DNA of 64,000 nucleotides from Pseudogemmobacter humi (GTDB lineage Bacteria > Pseudomonadota > Alphaproteobacteria > Rhodobacterales > Rhodobacteraceae). The translations under genes were made by a program, and so were the position numbers. Location of the stretch: NCBI RefSeq assembly GCF_900609055.1, contig NZ_UXAW01000075.1:20442-84441 (forward strand). The letters run 5' to 3'. Below the pieces are notes generated by a model. It was given only the letters and a program-made list of their open reading frames with translations. It was not told the origin of the DNA and made no database searches. This document shows positions 18,293-27,863 of this stretch, one piece after another. How positions within the stretch are numbered: position 1 is the first letter of the stretch; the number at the start of each line of letters is the position of its first letter.

Positions 18293-19501
18293 ATGTCTAT
18301 GAAAAAATTCCTTATGGCCACCGCGGCCTGCGCGCTTTCTGCCGGCGCGGCTTCGGCCGAGGACGTGAAGATCGGCGTTCTGCTCGGCTTCACCGGCCCC
18401 ATTGAGACCATCGCGCCAAATATGGCCACCGCCGTGGAAATGGCGATCAAAGAGGTCAACGACTCGGGCAAGGCCGCCAACGGCTGGACCTTCTCGGCCG
18501 CGCGCGCGGATTCGACCTGCATCGACGCCGCCGCCGCCAGCTCCGCGGCCGAGCGGCTGGTCACCTCGGATGGGGTGAAGGGCATCGTCGGCGCCGACTG
18601 CTCGGGCGTGACCCGTGCGGTGCTGGCCAATGTCGCCATCCCGAACGGCGTGGTGATGATCTCGCCCTCGGCCACCTCGCCCGCGCTGACCGACGACCCC
18701 GACGACGGGCTGTTCTTCCGCACCGTGCCCTCGGACGCCCGCGAAGGCGTGATCATGGCCGATGTGCTGGCCGACCGCGGCGTGAAGTCGATCGCCATCT
18801 CCTATTCCAACTCCGACTATGGCAAGGGCCAGGCCGATGCGATCGCGGCGGCCTTCCAGGCCAAGGGCGGCACCATCACCATCAACGCCAGCCATGACGA
18901 CGGCAAGCCCGACTATTCGGCCGAGGTCGCGGCGCTGGCCGCAGCGGGCGGCGAGGTTCTGGTCGTCGCGGGCTATGTCGACCAGGGCGGCCGCGGCATC
19001 ATCCAGGCCTCCGTCGACACCGGCGCCTTCACCACCTTCGGCCTGCCGGGCGGCATGTTCGGGGAATCGCTGACCGAAGCCATCGGCGAGCCGCTGGAAG
19101 GGTCCTACGGCCAGCACCCGTCCTCGGACGCCGAGGGCTACCAGACCTATCTGGACATGGCGACCGCCAACGATCCCTCGTTCGACGGCTCGACCAATTT
19201 CGCGCCGAACTCCTACGACGCGGCCGCGCTGATCATCCTTGCGATGCAGGCGGCGAATTCCACCGATCCCAAGGTCTACAAAGACAAGATCATGGAAGTC
19301 GCCAACGGCCCCGCCGACGGCTCGGGCGAGAAGATCAATCCGGGCGAGCTGGGCAAGGCGCTGGAACTGATCGCCGCGGGCACCCCGATCGATTACGAGG
19401 GCGCGACCGGCGTGACGCTGCTGGAAGGCGGCGATGTCACCGGGCGCTACCGCGAATACGAAATCAGGGACGGCAAGTGGGAAACCGTGCAGTTCCGCTG
19501 A
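18293..19501 (+). CDS. livK: Branched-chain amino-acid-type ABC transporter substrate-binding protein
   Basis: Periplasmic receptor of the ABC importer encoded downstream. 402 residues: signal peptide to about residue 22 (SAGAASA/ED), then a Peripla_BP_6 fold beginning VKIGVLLGFTGPIE, with GVKGIVGADCSGVTRAV and FFRTVPSDAREG. GGGAG-like ribosome-binding site (AGGGAG) before ATG. The ligand is probably an amino acid or short amide; sequence alone does not say which. A hairpin at 19524-19552 follows the stop and could set the usual excess of receptor over transporter. Confidence 0.9.
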   Translation: MSMKKFLMATAACALSAGAASAEDVKIGVLLGFTGPIETIAPNMATAVEMAIKEVNDSGKAANGWTFSAARADSTCIDAAAASSAAERLVTSDGVKGIVGADCSGVTRAVLANVAIPNGVVMISPSATSPALTDDPDDGLFFRTVPSDAREGVIMADVLADRGVKSIAISYSNSDYGKGQADAIAAAFQAKGGTITINASHDDGKPDYSAEVAALAAAGGEVLVVAGYVDQGGRGIIQASVDTGAFTTFGLPGGMFGESLTEAIGEPLEGSYGQHPSSDAEGYQTYLDMATANDPSFDGSTNFAPNSYDAAALIILAMQAANSTDPKVYKDKIMEVANGPADGSGEKINPGELGKALELIAAGTPIDYEGATGVTLLEGGDVTGRYREYEIRDGKWETVQFR

Positions 19502-19523
19502 CCTTTCGTCACGCTTGACAAAA

Positions 19524-19552
19524 GCGGCAGGTCCGTTCATCGGGCCTGTCGC
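19524..19552 (+). terminator. Hairpin after the substrate-binding protein gene (attenuator-like)
   Basis: 11-bp stem with two G-U pairs (19524-19534 with 19542-19552), loop GTTCATC, in the 118-bp gap before livG. There is no clear T-run, so partial termination or 3'-end mRNA protection is more likely than full termination. Confidence 0.45.
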
Positions 19553-19619
19553 AACAATTGATGCCCGCCCCGCCGCATCGACGGCATAAAAACAAGGGCG
19601 GCGTTTCGGGGGAAACCTA

Positions 19620-20399
19620 ATGATCCGGGTTGAGAACCTTCACCGGCATTTTGGCGGTTTTCATGCCGTTGACGGTGCCACCCTGTCGATCCGCAAGGGC
19701 ACGATCACCGGGCTGATCGGCCCGAACGGTGCCGGAAAATCCACCCTTTTCAACGTGATCGCCGGGCGGCTGCCGCCGACCTCGGGCCGGGTGTTCATGG
19801 GCGAGGAAGAGATCACCGGCCTGCCCCCGCACGAATTGTTCCACAAGGGCCTGCTCAGAACCTTCCAGATCGCGCATGAATTCGGCTCGATGACAGTGCG
19901 CGAGAATCTGATGATGGTGCCCGCGAACCAGTCGGGCGAGCATCTGTGGAACGCGCTGTTCTCGCGCGGGAAGATCCGCGACGAGGAAAAGCGCCTGCGC
20001 GAGAAGGCCGACGAAGTGCTGGACTTTCTGACCATCAGCCATATCGCCGACAACCGCGCCTCGGACATTTCCGGCGGCCAGAAGAAGCTGGTGGAACTGG
20101 GCCGCACCATGATGGTCGATGCGAAGATCGTCTTTCTCGACGAGGTGGGCGCCGGGGTGAACCGGACGCTGCTGAACACCATCGGCGACGCCATCGTCCG
20201 GCTGAACCGCGAACGCGGCTATACGTTCTGCGTGATCGAGCACGACATGGATTTCATCGGCCGCTTCTGCGACCCGGTGATCTGCATGGCCGAGGGCAAG
20301 GTGCTGGCCGAAGGCACCATCGACGAGGTGAAGAACGACGAGCGCGTGATCGAGGCCTATCTGGGCCGCGGGCTGAAGAACAAGGTGGTCGGCGCATGA
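19620..20399 (+). CDS. livG: ABC transporter ATPase LivG-type
   Basis: One of two nucleotide-binding subunits of the branched-chain amino-acid-type importer. 259 residues: Walker A GPNGAGKS at 34-41, Q-loop near TFQIAHEFG, signature ISGGQ at 150-154, Walker B VFLDE at 171-175. The D-loop reads EVGAGVN where LivG proteins usually have EPAAGLN. The last codons overlap the next gene by 4 nt (ATGA). Confidence 0.92.
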   Translation: MIRVENLHRHFGGFHAVDGATLSIRKGTITGLIGPNGAGKSTLFNVIAGRLPPTSGRVFMGEEEITGLPPHELFHKGLLRTFQIAHEFGSMTVRENLMMVPANQSGEHLWNALFSRGKIRDEEKRLREKADEVLDFLTISHIADNRASDISGGQKKLVELGRTMMVDAKIVFLDEVGAGVNRTLLNTIGDAIVRLNRERGYTFCVIEHDMDFIGRFCDPVICMAEGKVLAEGTIDEVKNDERVIEAYLGRGLKNKVVGA

Positions 20400-20911
20400 G
20401 CTTTCGCCCCGTTCTGGCGGGCGCGCTCGCGCTGATCGCCGCGCCCGCCCTGGCTTGTCAGCCGCTGACCCGCCATTTCGGGATCTGCGCCGAAGACACG
20501 CCCTGGGAAAACGGGATCTGGGAATCCGCCGGCGACAGCGACACGCTCCGGCTGGGAGATTTCGCTTATGAGGGGTTCGAGGATTACCTCGGCCACAACC
20601 CGGAACAAAGCATTGAAACAGAACGAGAAACGCTGATCTCTGAATGGCAGGACACCCTTGTCGCCATCCATGCTCTGGACAGTTTCGACACGCCGGATCT
20701 GCATCTGGTGCGGCTGATCGCCAGCCGTGCCTGGCCCGATGAGCCCGGGTTCATCGAGGCGACGATGATCGCCGGGGCCAAAGAGCGGCCCGGCCTGCGG
20801 CTGATGCTGCGCGTCACCGCCCCCGCTGATACCACGCCCGCCGAACTCGATACGCTGTCGCGCAGCTATGCCGGGCTGATCCGCCCCGCCGCCCCGCAGG
20901 AAGGCAACTGA
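20396..20911 (+). CDS. Unknown secreted protein encoded inside the liv operon (1)
   Basis: 171 residues, starting at an ATG that overlaps the livG stop. Signal peptide MSFRPVLAGALALIAAPALA precedes CQPLTRHFGICAEDTPWENG, which has two cysteines. The rest is soluble and acidic, with WQDTLVAIHALDSF and a C-terminal PADTTPAELDTLSRSYAGL. I recognise no domain. Because it is coupled between the two ATPase genes, an accessory periplasmic role for this transporter is possible but not shown. Confidence 0.75.
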   Translation: MSFRPVLAGALALIAAPALACQPLTRHFGICAEDTPWENGIWESAGDSDTLRLGDFAYEGFEDYLGHNPEQSIETERETLISEWQDTLVAIHALDSFDTPDLHLVRLIASRAWPDEPGFIEATMIAGAKERPGLRLMLRVTAPADTTPAELDTLSRSYAGLIRPAAPQEGN

Positions 20912-20914
20912 CCC

Positions 20915-21628
20915 ATGGCTCATCCCTTCCTCATCGGCGAGAACATGACCGGCGGCTACGGCGCGGTCGATATCCTGCATTCCTGCACCCTCGCGGTGGA
21001 AAAGGGCGAGATCGCGGTGATCGTCGGCCCGAACGGCGCCGGGAAATCCACCGCGATGAAGGCGGTGTTCGGGATGCTGAAACTGCGCCAGGGCTCGGTG
21101 CGGCTGAACGGCGAGGACATCTCCCGGCTGTCGCCGCAGGCCCGCGTGCGCAAGGGCATGGGGTTCGTGCCGCAGACCCAGAACATCTTCACCTCGATGA
21201 CGGTCGAGGAGAACCTGGAGATGGGCGCCTTCATCCGCGAGGACGAAGGTATCCAGGACACCATGGCCCAGATCTACGACCTGTTCCCGATCCTCAAGGA
21301 AAAGCGCCACCAGGCCGCGGGCGAGCTTTCGGGCGGCCAGCGCCAGCAGGTGGCCGTGGGCCGCGCGCTGATGACCCGGCCGCAGGTCCTGATGCTGGAC
21401 GAGCCGACCGCGGGCGTCTCGCCCATCGTGATGGACGAGCTGTTCGACCGCATCATCGAGATCGCGCGCAGCGGAATCTCGATCCTGATGGTCGAGCAGA
21501 ACGCCCGCCAGGCCCTTGAAATCGCGGACAAAGGTTACGTCCTCGTGCAAGGCGCCAACCGCTACAGCGACACCGGCAAGGCGCTTCTCGCCGACCCCGA
21601 GGTCCGCAAATCCTTCCTGGGGGGCTGA
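20915..21628 (+). CDS. livF: ABC transporter ATPase LivF-type
   Basis: Second nucleotide-binding subunit. 237 residues, the usual LivF length: Walker A GPNGAGKS at 38-45, FVPQTQNIFTSMTVEENLEMG, signature LSGGQRQQ, Walker B LMLDEPTAGVSP, and H-loop replaced by the LivF-type ILMVEQNARQAL. Starts 3 nt after the preceding gene and is followed 3 nt later by the next. Confidence 0.94.
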   Translation: MAHPFLIGENMTGGYGAVDILHSCTLAVEKGEIAVIVGPNGAGKSTAMKAVFGMLKLRQGSVRLNGEDISRLSPQARVRKGMGFVPQTQNIFTSMTVEENLEMGAFIREDEGIQDTMAQIYDLFPILKEKRHQAAGELSGGQRQQVAVGRALMTRPQVLMLDEPTAGVSPIVMDELFDRIIEIARSGISILMVEQNARQALEIADKGYVLVQGANRYSDTGKALLADPEVRKSFLGG

Positions 21629-21631
21629 GCC

Positions 21632-22033
21632 ATGGACCGGCTGATTACAGCCAGCATCGCCGCCCTTTCCTCGGCCGCACCGCCCGCGCTGGCCGGCGAT
21701 CTGCTGTGCGAGCGCGAACAGATCTGCTCGGGCCCCGGGACCTGCCGCAGCCTTCCCGCGGGCGATCCCGCGAGGCTGGTGGAGATCCGGGGCTTCGACA
21801 CCGACGCCCCCTCTGTCCTGTCCGGCGGCGAAGAAACCCGGCTGCGGCCCCGAAAGCAGCGGGTTCCCGACCTGCGCCATAGGGACGGGCGCAGCCCGGA
21901 CGGCGCCGAACTGACCGTCATGTGGATGAGAACGCATTACACCTATTTCTCCATCGAACAGAAGGTTGCGGATGGCACGACATTCTCCTCGTCCGGCTCC
22001 TGCCTTCTGCGCCACAGCGATCCGGTGAGCTGA
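21632..22033 (+). CDS. Unknown secreted protein encoded inside the liv operon (2)
   Basis: 133 residues between livF and livH, with 3- and 2-nt gaps. Hydrophobic N-terminus ITASIAALSSAAPPALAG looks like a signal peptide. The short mature part has four cysteines (LLCEREQIC, PGTCRS, GSCLLR), suggesting two disulfides, and ends KVADGTTFSSSGSCLLRHSD. No known domain recognised. Tight packing and signal peptide make it a credible gene. Confidence 0.68.
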   Translation: MDRLITASIAALSSAAPPALAGDLLCEREQICSGPGTCRSLPAGDPARLVEIRGFDTDAPSVLSGGEETRLRPRKQRVPDLRHRDGRSPDGAELTVMWMRTHYTYFSIEQKVADGTTFSSSGSCLLRHSDPVS

Positions 22034-22035
22034 CA

Positions 22036-23040
22036 ATGGACCTTCTCAACGCGCTTGTCGCTTTCGCCAATTTCGTCCTCGTTCCCGGGCTGACCTATGG
22101 CAGCCAGCTTGCGCTCGGCGCGCTCGGGGTGACGCTGATCTTCGCGGTGCTGCGGTTCTCGAACTTCGCCCATGGCGACACCATGGCCTTCGGCACGGTG
22201 ATGGCGATCCTGTTCACATGGCTGTTGCAGTCCTGGGGGATCAGTGCAGGGCCGCTGCCGACGGCGCTTCTCGCCCTGCCCCTCGCCATCGCAACGACCG
22301 CGCTGATGGTGCTGGGCACCGACCGGGTGGTCTACCGCTTTTACCGCCGCCAGAAGGCGCGGCCGATCATTCTGATGATCGCCTCGGTCGGCGTGATGTT
22401 CGTGATGAACGGCGTGGTGCGGATGATCCTCGGCACCCGCGAGGTGAAATTCGACGACGGCGCGCGCTTCCTGCTGGCGCCCGCCGATTTCCGCGCCACG
22501 ACCGGGCTGGCCGAGCCGCTGGCGATCCGCACCACCCAGGCGGTTTCCGTCGTGGTGGCGGTGCTTTGTGTGGCGGCGCTGTTCTGGTTCCTCAACCGCA
22601 CCCGCACGGGGAAATCGATGCGGGCGTTTTCCGACAACGAGGATCTGGCGCTTCTGTCGGGGATCAATCCCGACCGCGTGGTCATGGTGACCTGGATCAT
22701 CGCCGGGGCGCTGGCGACCATCGCGGGCACGCTTTACGGGCTGGACAAGAATTACCGCGTCTTCGTCTATTTCGGCATGCTGCTGCCGATCTTCGCCTCG
22801 GCCATCGTCGGCGGCCTCGGCTCGCCGATCGGCGCGATCCTGGGCGGTTTCGTGATCGCGTTTTCCGAAATCCTCGTCACCAATGCCTGGCGCAAGATCC
22901 TGTCCTATCTGGTGCCGGAAAGCTGGCTGGGCGAAGGGCTGTGGCAGGCCCTGTCCACCGATTACAAGGTGGCGGTCAGCTTCGTCATTCTGATCATCGT
23001 GCTTCTGGTGAAGCCGAACGGCATCATGGGGGGCAAGTGA
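22036..23040 (+). CDS. livH: ABC transporter permease LivH-type
   Basis: Inner-membrane permease. 334 residues from ATG 22036, the first codon giving the conserved N-terminal helix (FVLVPGLTYGSQLALGALGV). The LivH hallmark FSNFAHGDTMAFG follows, with about eight hydrophobic segments and the ATPase-contact region MRAFSDNEDLALLSGINPDR near residue 195-215, then GGLGSPIGAILGG. Gap to livM is 1 nt. Confidence 0.93.
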   Translation: MDLLNALVAFANFVLVPGLTYGSQLALGALGVTLIFAVLRFSNFAHGDTMAFGTVMAILFTWLLQSWGISAGPLPTALLALPLAIATTALMVLGTDRVVYRFYRRQKARPIILMIASVGVMFVMNGVVRMILGTREVKFDDGARFLLAPADFRATTGLAEPLAIRTTQAVSVVVAVLCVAALFWFLNRTRTGKSMRAFSDNEDLALLSGINPDRVVMVTWIIAGALATIAGTLYGLDKNYRVFVYFGMLLPIFASAIVGGLGSPIGAILGGFVIAFSEILVTNAWRKILSYLVPESWLGEGLWQALSTDYKVAVSFVILIIVLLVKPNGIMGGK

Positions 23041-23041
23041 G

Positions 23042-24349
23042 ATGAGCGGCACCATGCGCAATCTTTCGCTTTTCGCGGGCGTCGCGATGCTTTTCGTGCT
23101 GACCGGCGTGTTCCAGAGCTGGAACCTCAGCCTCAACATCCTGAACCTCGCGCTGCTGTCGGCGATCATGGCGATCGGGGTGAACATCCAGTGGGGCTAT
23201 GCCGGGCTGTTCTCGGCTGGGATCGTCGGCTCGGTGGCGCTTGGCGGGCTGGGGGTGGCGCTGATCTCGGGCAAGCCCGCCGCCGGGGCATGGGCTGCGG
23301 GCACCCCGCGCATCGCCGCGGCGCTGGCCTTTGCCGCGGTTGCCATCGCGCTGGCGGTCTGGATGCAGCGCAAACTGCCGAAAGGCACCAGCCGCAGCCT
23401 TGCCACCATCCTGTTCCTGGTCGTCGCCTTCTTCATCTACCGGGGCCTGCTCGATCCGGCGGTGCTGGCGGTCGAGGCCAACAATTCCGCCCAGGCCGGG
23501 CATATCGGCGGGCTGGGGCTGAACTCGCTCTGGGCCTGGCCGGTCGGGGCCGCGCTGGCCGCGGCGGCGGCCTGGGTGATCGGCAAGGTCGCCCTTGGCC
23601 TGCGCGAGGATTACCTCGCCATCGCCACGCTCGGCATCGGCGAGATCATCATCGCGGTTCTCAGGAACGAGGACTGGCTGGCGCGCGGCGTCAAGAACCT
23701 GATCGACCTGCCGCGCCCCTGGCCGGTGCCCTATGAGATCAGCCTCCAGGCCGACCCGGATTTCGTCGGCCGGGTGACGGCGGCGGGGCTGGATCCGGTG
23801 GCGACATCGGCGATCACGGTGAAGCTGATCTATGCCGCGCTGTTCACCCTGGTGCTGCTGACGCTGGTCTGGCTGTGCGAGCGGGCGCTGAACAGCCCCT
23901 GGGGCCGCATGGTCCGCGCCATCCGCGACAACGAGATCGCCGCCGGGGCGATGGGAAAACACGTCAAGTTCCGCCATTTGCAGATCTTCATCATCGGCTC
24001 GGCGGTGGTGGGTCTGGCGGGAGCGATGATGACCTCGCTCGACGGCCAGCTGACGCCGACCAGCTATACCCCCTTGCGCTTCACCTTCCTGATCTGGGTG
24101 ATGGTGATCGTCGGCGGCTCGGGCAACAACTGGGGCGCGATCCTCGGCGGCGTGCTGATCGGCTGGCTCTATCTGGCGGTGGAGTTCCTCGGGCCGCAGA
24201 TGATGGGTTACATCACCGCGGGCCTGCCCTCGGGCGAGCTGAAGACCCGGCTGGCGGAATCGGCGGCACATATGCGGCTGCTGACGCTCGGCGCGATCAT
24301 GCTGGTGGTGCTGCGTTTCGCCCCGCGCGGGCTGATCCCCGAGAAATGA
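23042..24349 (+). CDS. livM: ABC transporter permease LivM-type
   Basis: Second permease, 435 residues, longer than LivH as usual. Multiple transmembrane segments; GVNIQWGYAGLFSAG at the start and the coupling-helix segment WGRMVRAIRDNEIAAGAMG near residue 290-310, followed by GGSGNNWGAILGG. It is the last gene of the operon; the ~370 bp downstream holds palindromes and a terminator. Confidence 0.93.
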   Translation: MSGTMRNLSLFAGVAMLFVLTGVFQSWNLSLNILNLALLSAIMAIGVNIQWGYAGLFSAGIVGSVALGGLGVALISGKPAAGAWAAGTPRIAAALAFAAVAIALAVWMQRKLPKGTSRSLATILFLVVAFFIYRGLLDPAVLAVEANNSAQAGHIGGLGLNSLWAWPVGAALAAAAAWVIGKVALGLREDYLAIATLGIGEIIIAVLRNEDWLARGVKNLIDLPRPWPVPYEISLQADPDFVGRVTAAGLDPVATSAITVKLIYAALFTLVLLTLVWLCERALNSPWGRMVRAIRDNEIAAGAMGKHVKFRHLQIFIIGSAVVGLAGAMMTSLDGQLTPTSYTPLRFTFLIWVMVIVGGSGNNWGAILGGVLIGWLYLAVEFLGPQMMGYITAGLPSGELKTRLAESAAHMRLLTLGAIMLVVLRFAPRGLIPEK

Positions 24350-24511
24350 CGCCCTGACCGGCTTCGGGATGCCGGCGTCAGGAGGCTGGCGCAACAGCGC
24401 CGGCAATCCTCTTCGAGGGATTGCGATCTGCCGGGATCATCACTCCCCGCGACATTCTGCGATCATGCCAGAGCCTTAGATCCGGGCCCGGGTCCGGCAG
24501 GTCCGCTCCGA

Positions 24512-24557
24512 CAATTTTCTTCGAAGAAAATTGCCAAAATCCTTGGAAGGATTTTGG
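24512..24557. repeat. Double palindrome, array B
   Basis: Two abutting palindromes: 24512-24533 (perfect, core TTTTCTTCGAAGAAAA) and 24534-24557 (11-bp arms around GG, core AATCCTTGGAAGGATT). Same architecture as arrays A (10297) and C (57869), again in a convergent gap. Confidence 0.75.
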
Positions 24558-24639
24558 TCGCCGTGGCCTGCGGCAGAGCATCCGATCCTGCCGGGCAGAG
24601 ACGGCTGCAACAGACGGGCTCCGCCTGCGAAACAAAAGA

Positions 24640-24665
24640 AAAGAGGCCCCGACCGGGGCCTCTTT
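24640..24665. terminator. Bidirectional terminator
   Basis: 11-bp perfect stem (AAAGAGGCCCC and complement) with a GACC loop. It is flanked by A-rich sequence on the left and T-rich on the right, so it can serve both livM and the minus-strand RTX gene. Confidence 0.85.
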
Positions 24666-24672
24666 CCCTCTC

Positions 24673-24696
24673 ATCCGGTGCCGTATGGCACCGGAT
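24673..24696. terminator. Hairpin next to the RTX gene stop
   Basis: 10-bp perfect stem (ATCCGGTGCC and complement), loop GTAT, 27 bp beyond the stop of the minus-strand gene. No T-run of its own; probably acts with the neighbouring terminator. Confidence 0.5.
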
Positions 24697-24722
24697 TCGC
24701 TGCATAACCGCAATAATGGGGA

Positions 24723-27700
24723 TCAGCGCGCCAGAAGTCTGGCCTCGTGGCGCTTCAGCGTGCGGCGGGCGGCCTGATAGCCCTCCAGCCCTGCATCGGT
24801 CTTCAGCTCGGGGAAGAGTTCGAAGATCTCGTTCCTTTGCGCATTGCCCATGCCCTTCAGCGTATAGTCGCCGGGCTGGAAGCTCTCGGTCCAGGCGCCG
24901 TTCGACAGCACCACCTCGTGACGGTCGCACATGAAATGGATGTAGCTGACGCCGATCGATTCCACCGCATGGATGCCTTTCGCCCCCACCAGATGCTTGG
25001 CCGCGACCAGCACCTCATGCTCGTCGAAGTAAAGCTGGGTGCGGTCGTTCGCCACCAGCAGCCGGTGGTTGGGCGAGACCAGCATATCGCGTTCCGGCAG
25101 GCCGTTCCCCAGGCTGTGCGCCCGGACCAGCACCGGCTGGAGATGGCGGTTGAGCCGCAGCTCCTGGCCCGAGAGCGCCTTCTCGCCGATCCAGCGGATT
25201 TCCTGGATGCCGTTGTCGCGGGTGATCACCCGGTCGCCCGCGCGCAGTTCCTCGACCGGCACCTCGCCCTTCGGCGTCGCGATCAGCGTGCCGGGGGTGA
25301 AGCAGGGGATGACATGCTCGATATTGCGGAAATCGAGCGTGCCGACCGGATTGCGGTCGTCGTCGAAGAAGGTGACGCGGCCGTTCTCGGGATTGTCAGG
25401 ATCGTAGTCGATCCGCAGCGGGCCCGCGCCGGAAAGGTCGAGCGTGTCGTAATCGTCGCCCTCCTCGCTGCCGTCGATATAGGTATTGGAGCCGGTCGGC
25501 CGGCCGTCGAGGATGATCAGATCGCGGTCGGCGCCGCCGAAGACGGTATCGCCGCCGCTGGCATGGATCGTGTCGTTGCCGGCGCCGCCGAAGAGGACGT
25601 TCTCGCCCTCACCACCGTCGAGCAGATCCGCGCCCTCGCCGCCGAACAGCGTGTCGTTGCCCGCACCACCGTAGAGGACATCGTCGCCCTCGTCGCCGAA
25701 CAGCACGTCGTCGCCCTCGCCGCCGTACAGCGTGTCGTTGCCGGTGCCGCCGTAGAGCGTATCATTGCCGGTGCCGCCGTTCAGCAGATCGTCGCCCGCA
25801 TCGCCGTGCAGGATGTCATTGCCCTCATCCCCGTTCAGCGTGTCGTTCCCGTCGCCGCCGAACAACTGATCGTTGTCGATCCCGCCGAACAGCAGATCGT
25901 CGCCCGCATCGCCATAGAGCGTGTCGTTGTCGTCGCGGCCGTAGATCGTGTCGTTGCCGTCGCCCCCGTAGAGCAGATCGGTGTTGTTGTTGGGGCGCAG
26001 GTCGCGATCGTCGGGGATGTCGAGTATTTCGCCGAAACGCTCGTCGAGCCCGCCGAAGATCAGATCGTCGCCGGCACCGCCGTAGATCGTATCGGCACCC
26101 TCGTTGCCGATCAGCGTGTCGTCGCCATCGCCGCCATAGACCAGATCGGCATCCCAGCCCGCATCGACGAAATCATTGCCGTCACCGGCATAGATCGTAT
26201 CGGCATCGTCGCCGGTAAGGATCGTATCGTTGCCCGCGCCGCCATAGACCAGATCGCGGTCGTTCTCCGGGTCGGGATCGGCCCCGTAATAGCCGGGATA
26301 GTCGATATCCGGCAGCGGATTGTTGCTGCCCGAGGTATCGATGTAATCATCGCCGTCGCCGCCGTAGACGGTGTCGCTGCCGTCGCCGCCGATGATCGTG
26401 TCATTGCCGGCATCGCCGTGCAGCACATCGTCGCCCGGTCCGCCATAGATCAGATCGTCGCCATCTCCGCCATAGACGGTATCGTCGCCCTCGCCCGCGC
26501 GCACGGTGTCATTGCCGGCGCCGGCATAGATCCGGTCGTCGTCCGGCCCGTCGCCCGGAATGAGCGCATCGCCGCCGTCCACCCGGTCGCCGTCGGGATC
26601 GACATAGCCGGTGTCGATCAGATCGTCGCCATCGGTGCCGGTGACGATGCCGTCGCGGGCGCCCGGAGTGACCTCGACGAAGATCGTCGCGGTGTCGGAG
26701 CCGCCGTTGCCGTCGCTGATCTCATATTGAATCTCGGCGGTGCCGGTGAAGCCCGGAGCCGGCGTGAAGCGGATCGAGCCGTCGGTCAGCACATCGACCG
26801 TGCCCTGGCCGCTGACCGGGGTGCCGGTGATGCTCAGCGTGTCGCCGTCGACATCGGTGTCGTTCGCCAGCGGGAACAGCACCACCGGCGTGCCCGCCGT
26901 GGTCGAGCCGTGGTCGTCGTTCGCCACCGGGTCGTCATTGACCGGGGTCACGGTGACCGTGACCGTCGAGGTCGCGGTCAGCCCGTCGGCATCGGTGATC
27001 TCGTAAGTGATCGTATCGGTGCCGTTGTAATCGGGGTTGGGCACATAGGTCAGACGGCCGTCCGTGCCGATGGTGACGGTGCCGTTCCCGGCCGTGGCGC
27101 CGGTGACGGTCAGCGGCTGGCCCTCGGGGTCGGTATCATTGGCCAGCACGTCGATGACGACGCTGCCATCCTCGACCACTTCGGCGGTGTCGGGATTGGC
27201 GACCGGCGGCTCGGGGGTGACGGTGTTGTCCACCGTGTCCGAGATCCAGAAATGACCGACCGTGCCCTCGAAATGTTCGGTGATCTCCGGATGCTGCGAG
27301 CCGGTCGCGGTCTCCTGGCTGCCGCCCAGAACCCAGGGCTGGCCGTTGCCGGCCATTTCCATGGTCAGATCGGACGGCACATCGGCGCTGTGGCTGCCGC
27401 CGGTGGTCACGTTCGAGATATTGAGCTGGCCGCCGGTGCCGCCCTGATCCCAGGAATAGGTCAGGTCGATCTGATCGCCGGGGCTGAAAAAGCCCGGTCC
27501 GGTGGTGAATACGGTGGAATCGCCCGCGGTCTCATGGGTCACCACGACCGCGCCGTCGGGTGTCACCTCGATGCGGAAGCTGCCCTGGTTCTCGCCGACG
27601 CTGTCGCGCGAGGCCACGGTCTGCGGACAGCGCGGGTTGGTGTCCGTGGGGGTGAAGCTGATCCCCAGGGTGCCGCTGTCGAGCTGGAATTCCTGCGAGG

Positions 27701-27863
27701 GGAAGATCTTGGCATAGGCCGAGTCACCGTCGAGGCTGAGCACCCCCCCGCCGGTATGGGCGCCGTCATAGAGATAGCCGTCCTGAGGGCCGTTGCCCAA
27801 AGCCTCATCACGCAGCCAGCTGGACGACGATTCGTCAAAGTTGAAAAGGGCGAAAACCGGCAT
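24723..27863 (-). CDS. RTX calcium-binding protein with cadherin-like repeats and C-terminal Hint domain
   Basis: 1046 residues, acidic and Gly/Asp-rich. Order of domains: LamG/concanavalin-like N-terminal region (about 1-215); two cadherin-like/VCBS-type repeats (about 220-400, [19 protein letters not shown] and [14 protein letters not shown]); a long block of RTX nonapeptides (about 405-800, GGxGxDxLYGG) that bind calcium; and a Hint domain starting at C854 ([20 protein letters not shown]) with VSPNHRLLV. The layout is that of type I-secreted surface proteins of Rhodobacterales; Hint domains can self-cleave. There is no signal peptide and no HlyB/D-type exporter in the window. The large open frame on the opposite strand is a shadow of the repeats. 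Confidence 0.9.
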   Translation of the reverse strand: MPVFALFNFDESSSSWLRDEALGNGPQDGYLYDGAHTGGGVLSLDGDSAYAKIFPSQEFQLDSGTLGISFTPTDTNPRCPQTVASRDSVGENQGSFRIEVTPDGAVVVTHETAGDSTVFTTGPGFFSPGDQIDLTYSWDQGGTGGQLNISNVTTGGSHSADVPSDLTMEMAGNGQPWVLGGSQETATGSQHPEITEHFEGTVGHFWISDTVDNTVTPEPPVANPDTAEVVEDGSVVIDVLANDTDPEGQPLTVTGATAGNGTVTIGTDGRLTYVPNPDYNGTDTITYEITDADGLTATSTVTVTVTPVNDDPVANDDHGSTTAGTPVVLFPLANDTDVDGDTLSITGTPVSGQGTVDVLTDGSIRFTPAPGFTGTAEIQYEISDGNGGSDTATIFVEVTPGARDGIVTGTDGDDLIDTGYVDPDGDRVDGGDALIPGDGPDDDRIYAGAGNDTVRAGEGDDTVYGGDGDDLIYGGPGDDVLHGDAGNDTIIGGDGSDTVYGGDGDDYIDTSGSNNPLPDIDYPGYYGADPDPENDRDLVYGGAGNDTILTGDDADTIYAGDGNDFVDAGWDADLVYGGDGDDTLIGNEGADTIYGGAGDDLIFGGLDERFGEILDIPDDRDLRPNNNTDLLYGGDGNDTIYGRDDNDTLYGDAGDDLLFGGIDNDQLFGGDGNDTLNGDEGNDILHGDAGDDLLNGGTGNDTLYGGTGNDTLYGGEGDDVLFGDEGDDVLYGGAGNDTLFGGEGADLLDGGEGENVLFGGAGNDTIHASGGDTVFGGADRDLIILDGRPTGSNTYIDGSEEGDDYDTLDLSGAGPLRIDYDPDNPENGRVTFFDDDRNPVGTLDFRNIEHVIPCFTPGTLIATPKGEVPVEELRAGDRVITRDNGIQEIRWIGEKALSGQELRLNRHLQPVLVRAHSLGNGLPERDMLVSPNHRLLVANDRTQLYFDEHEVLVAAKHLVGAKGIHAVESIGVSYIHFMCDRHEVVLSNGAWTESFQPGDYTLKGMGNAQRNEIFELFPELKTDAGLEGYQAARRTLKRHEARLLAR

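Larger units (their letters stand above)
24350..24722. other. Non-coding interval with stacked hairpins between livM and the RTX gene
   Basis: 373 bp between convergent genes with no credible ORF. It contains an imperfect inverted repeat around 24399-24420 (GCAATCC...GGATTGC), the double palindrome array B, a classic terminator at 24640-24665 and a further hairpin at 24673-24696. Confidence 0.7.

Noticed and set aside
25540..26560. Regular short repeats that resemble a CRISPR array
   Set aside because: Periodicity follows the 9-residue RTX codons without unique spacers; it is coding DNA.
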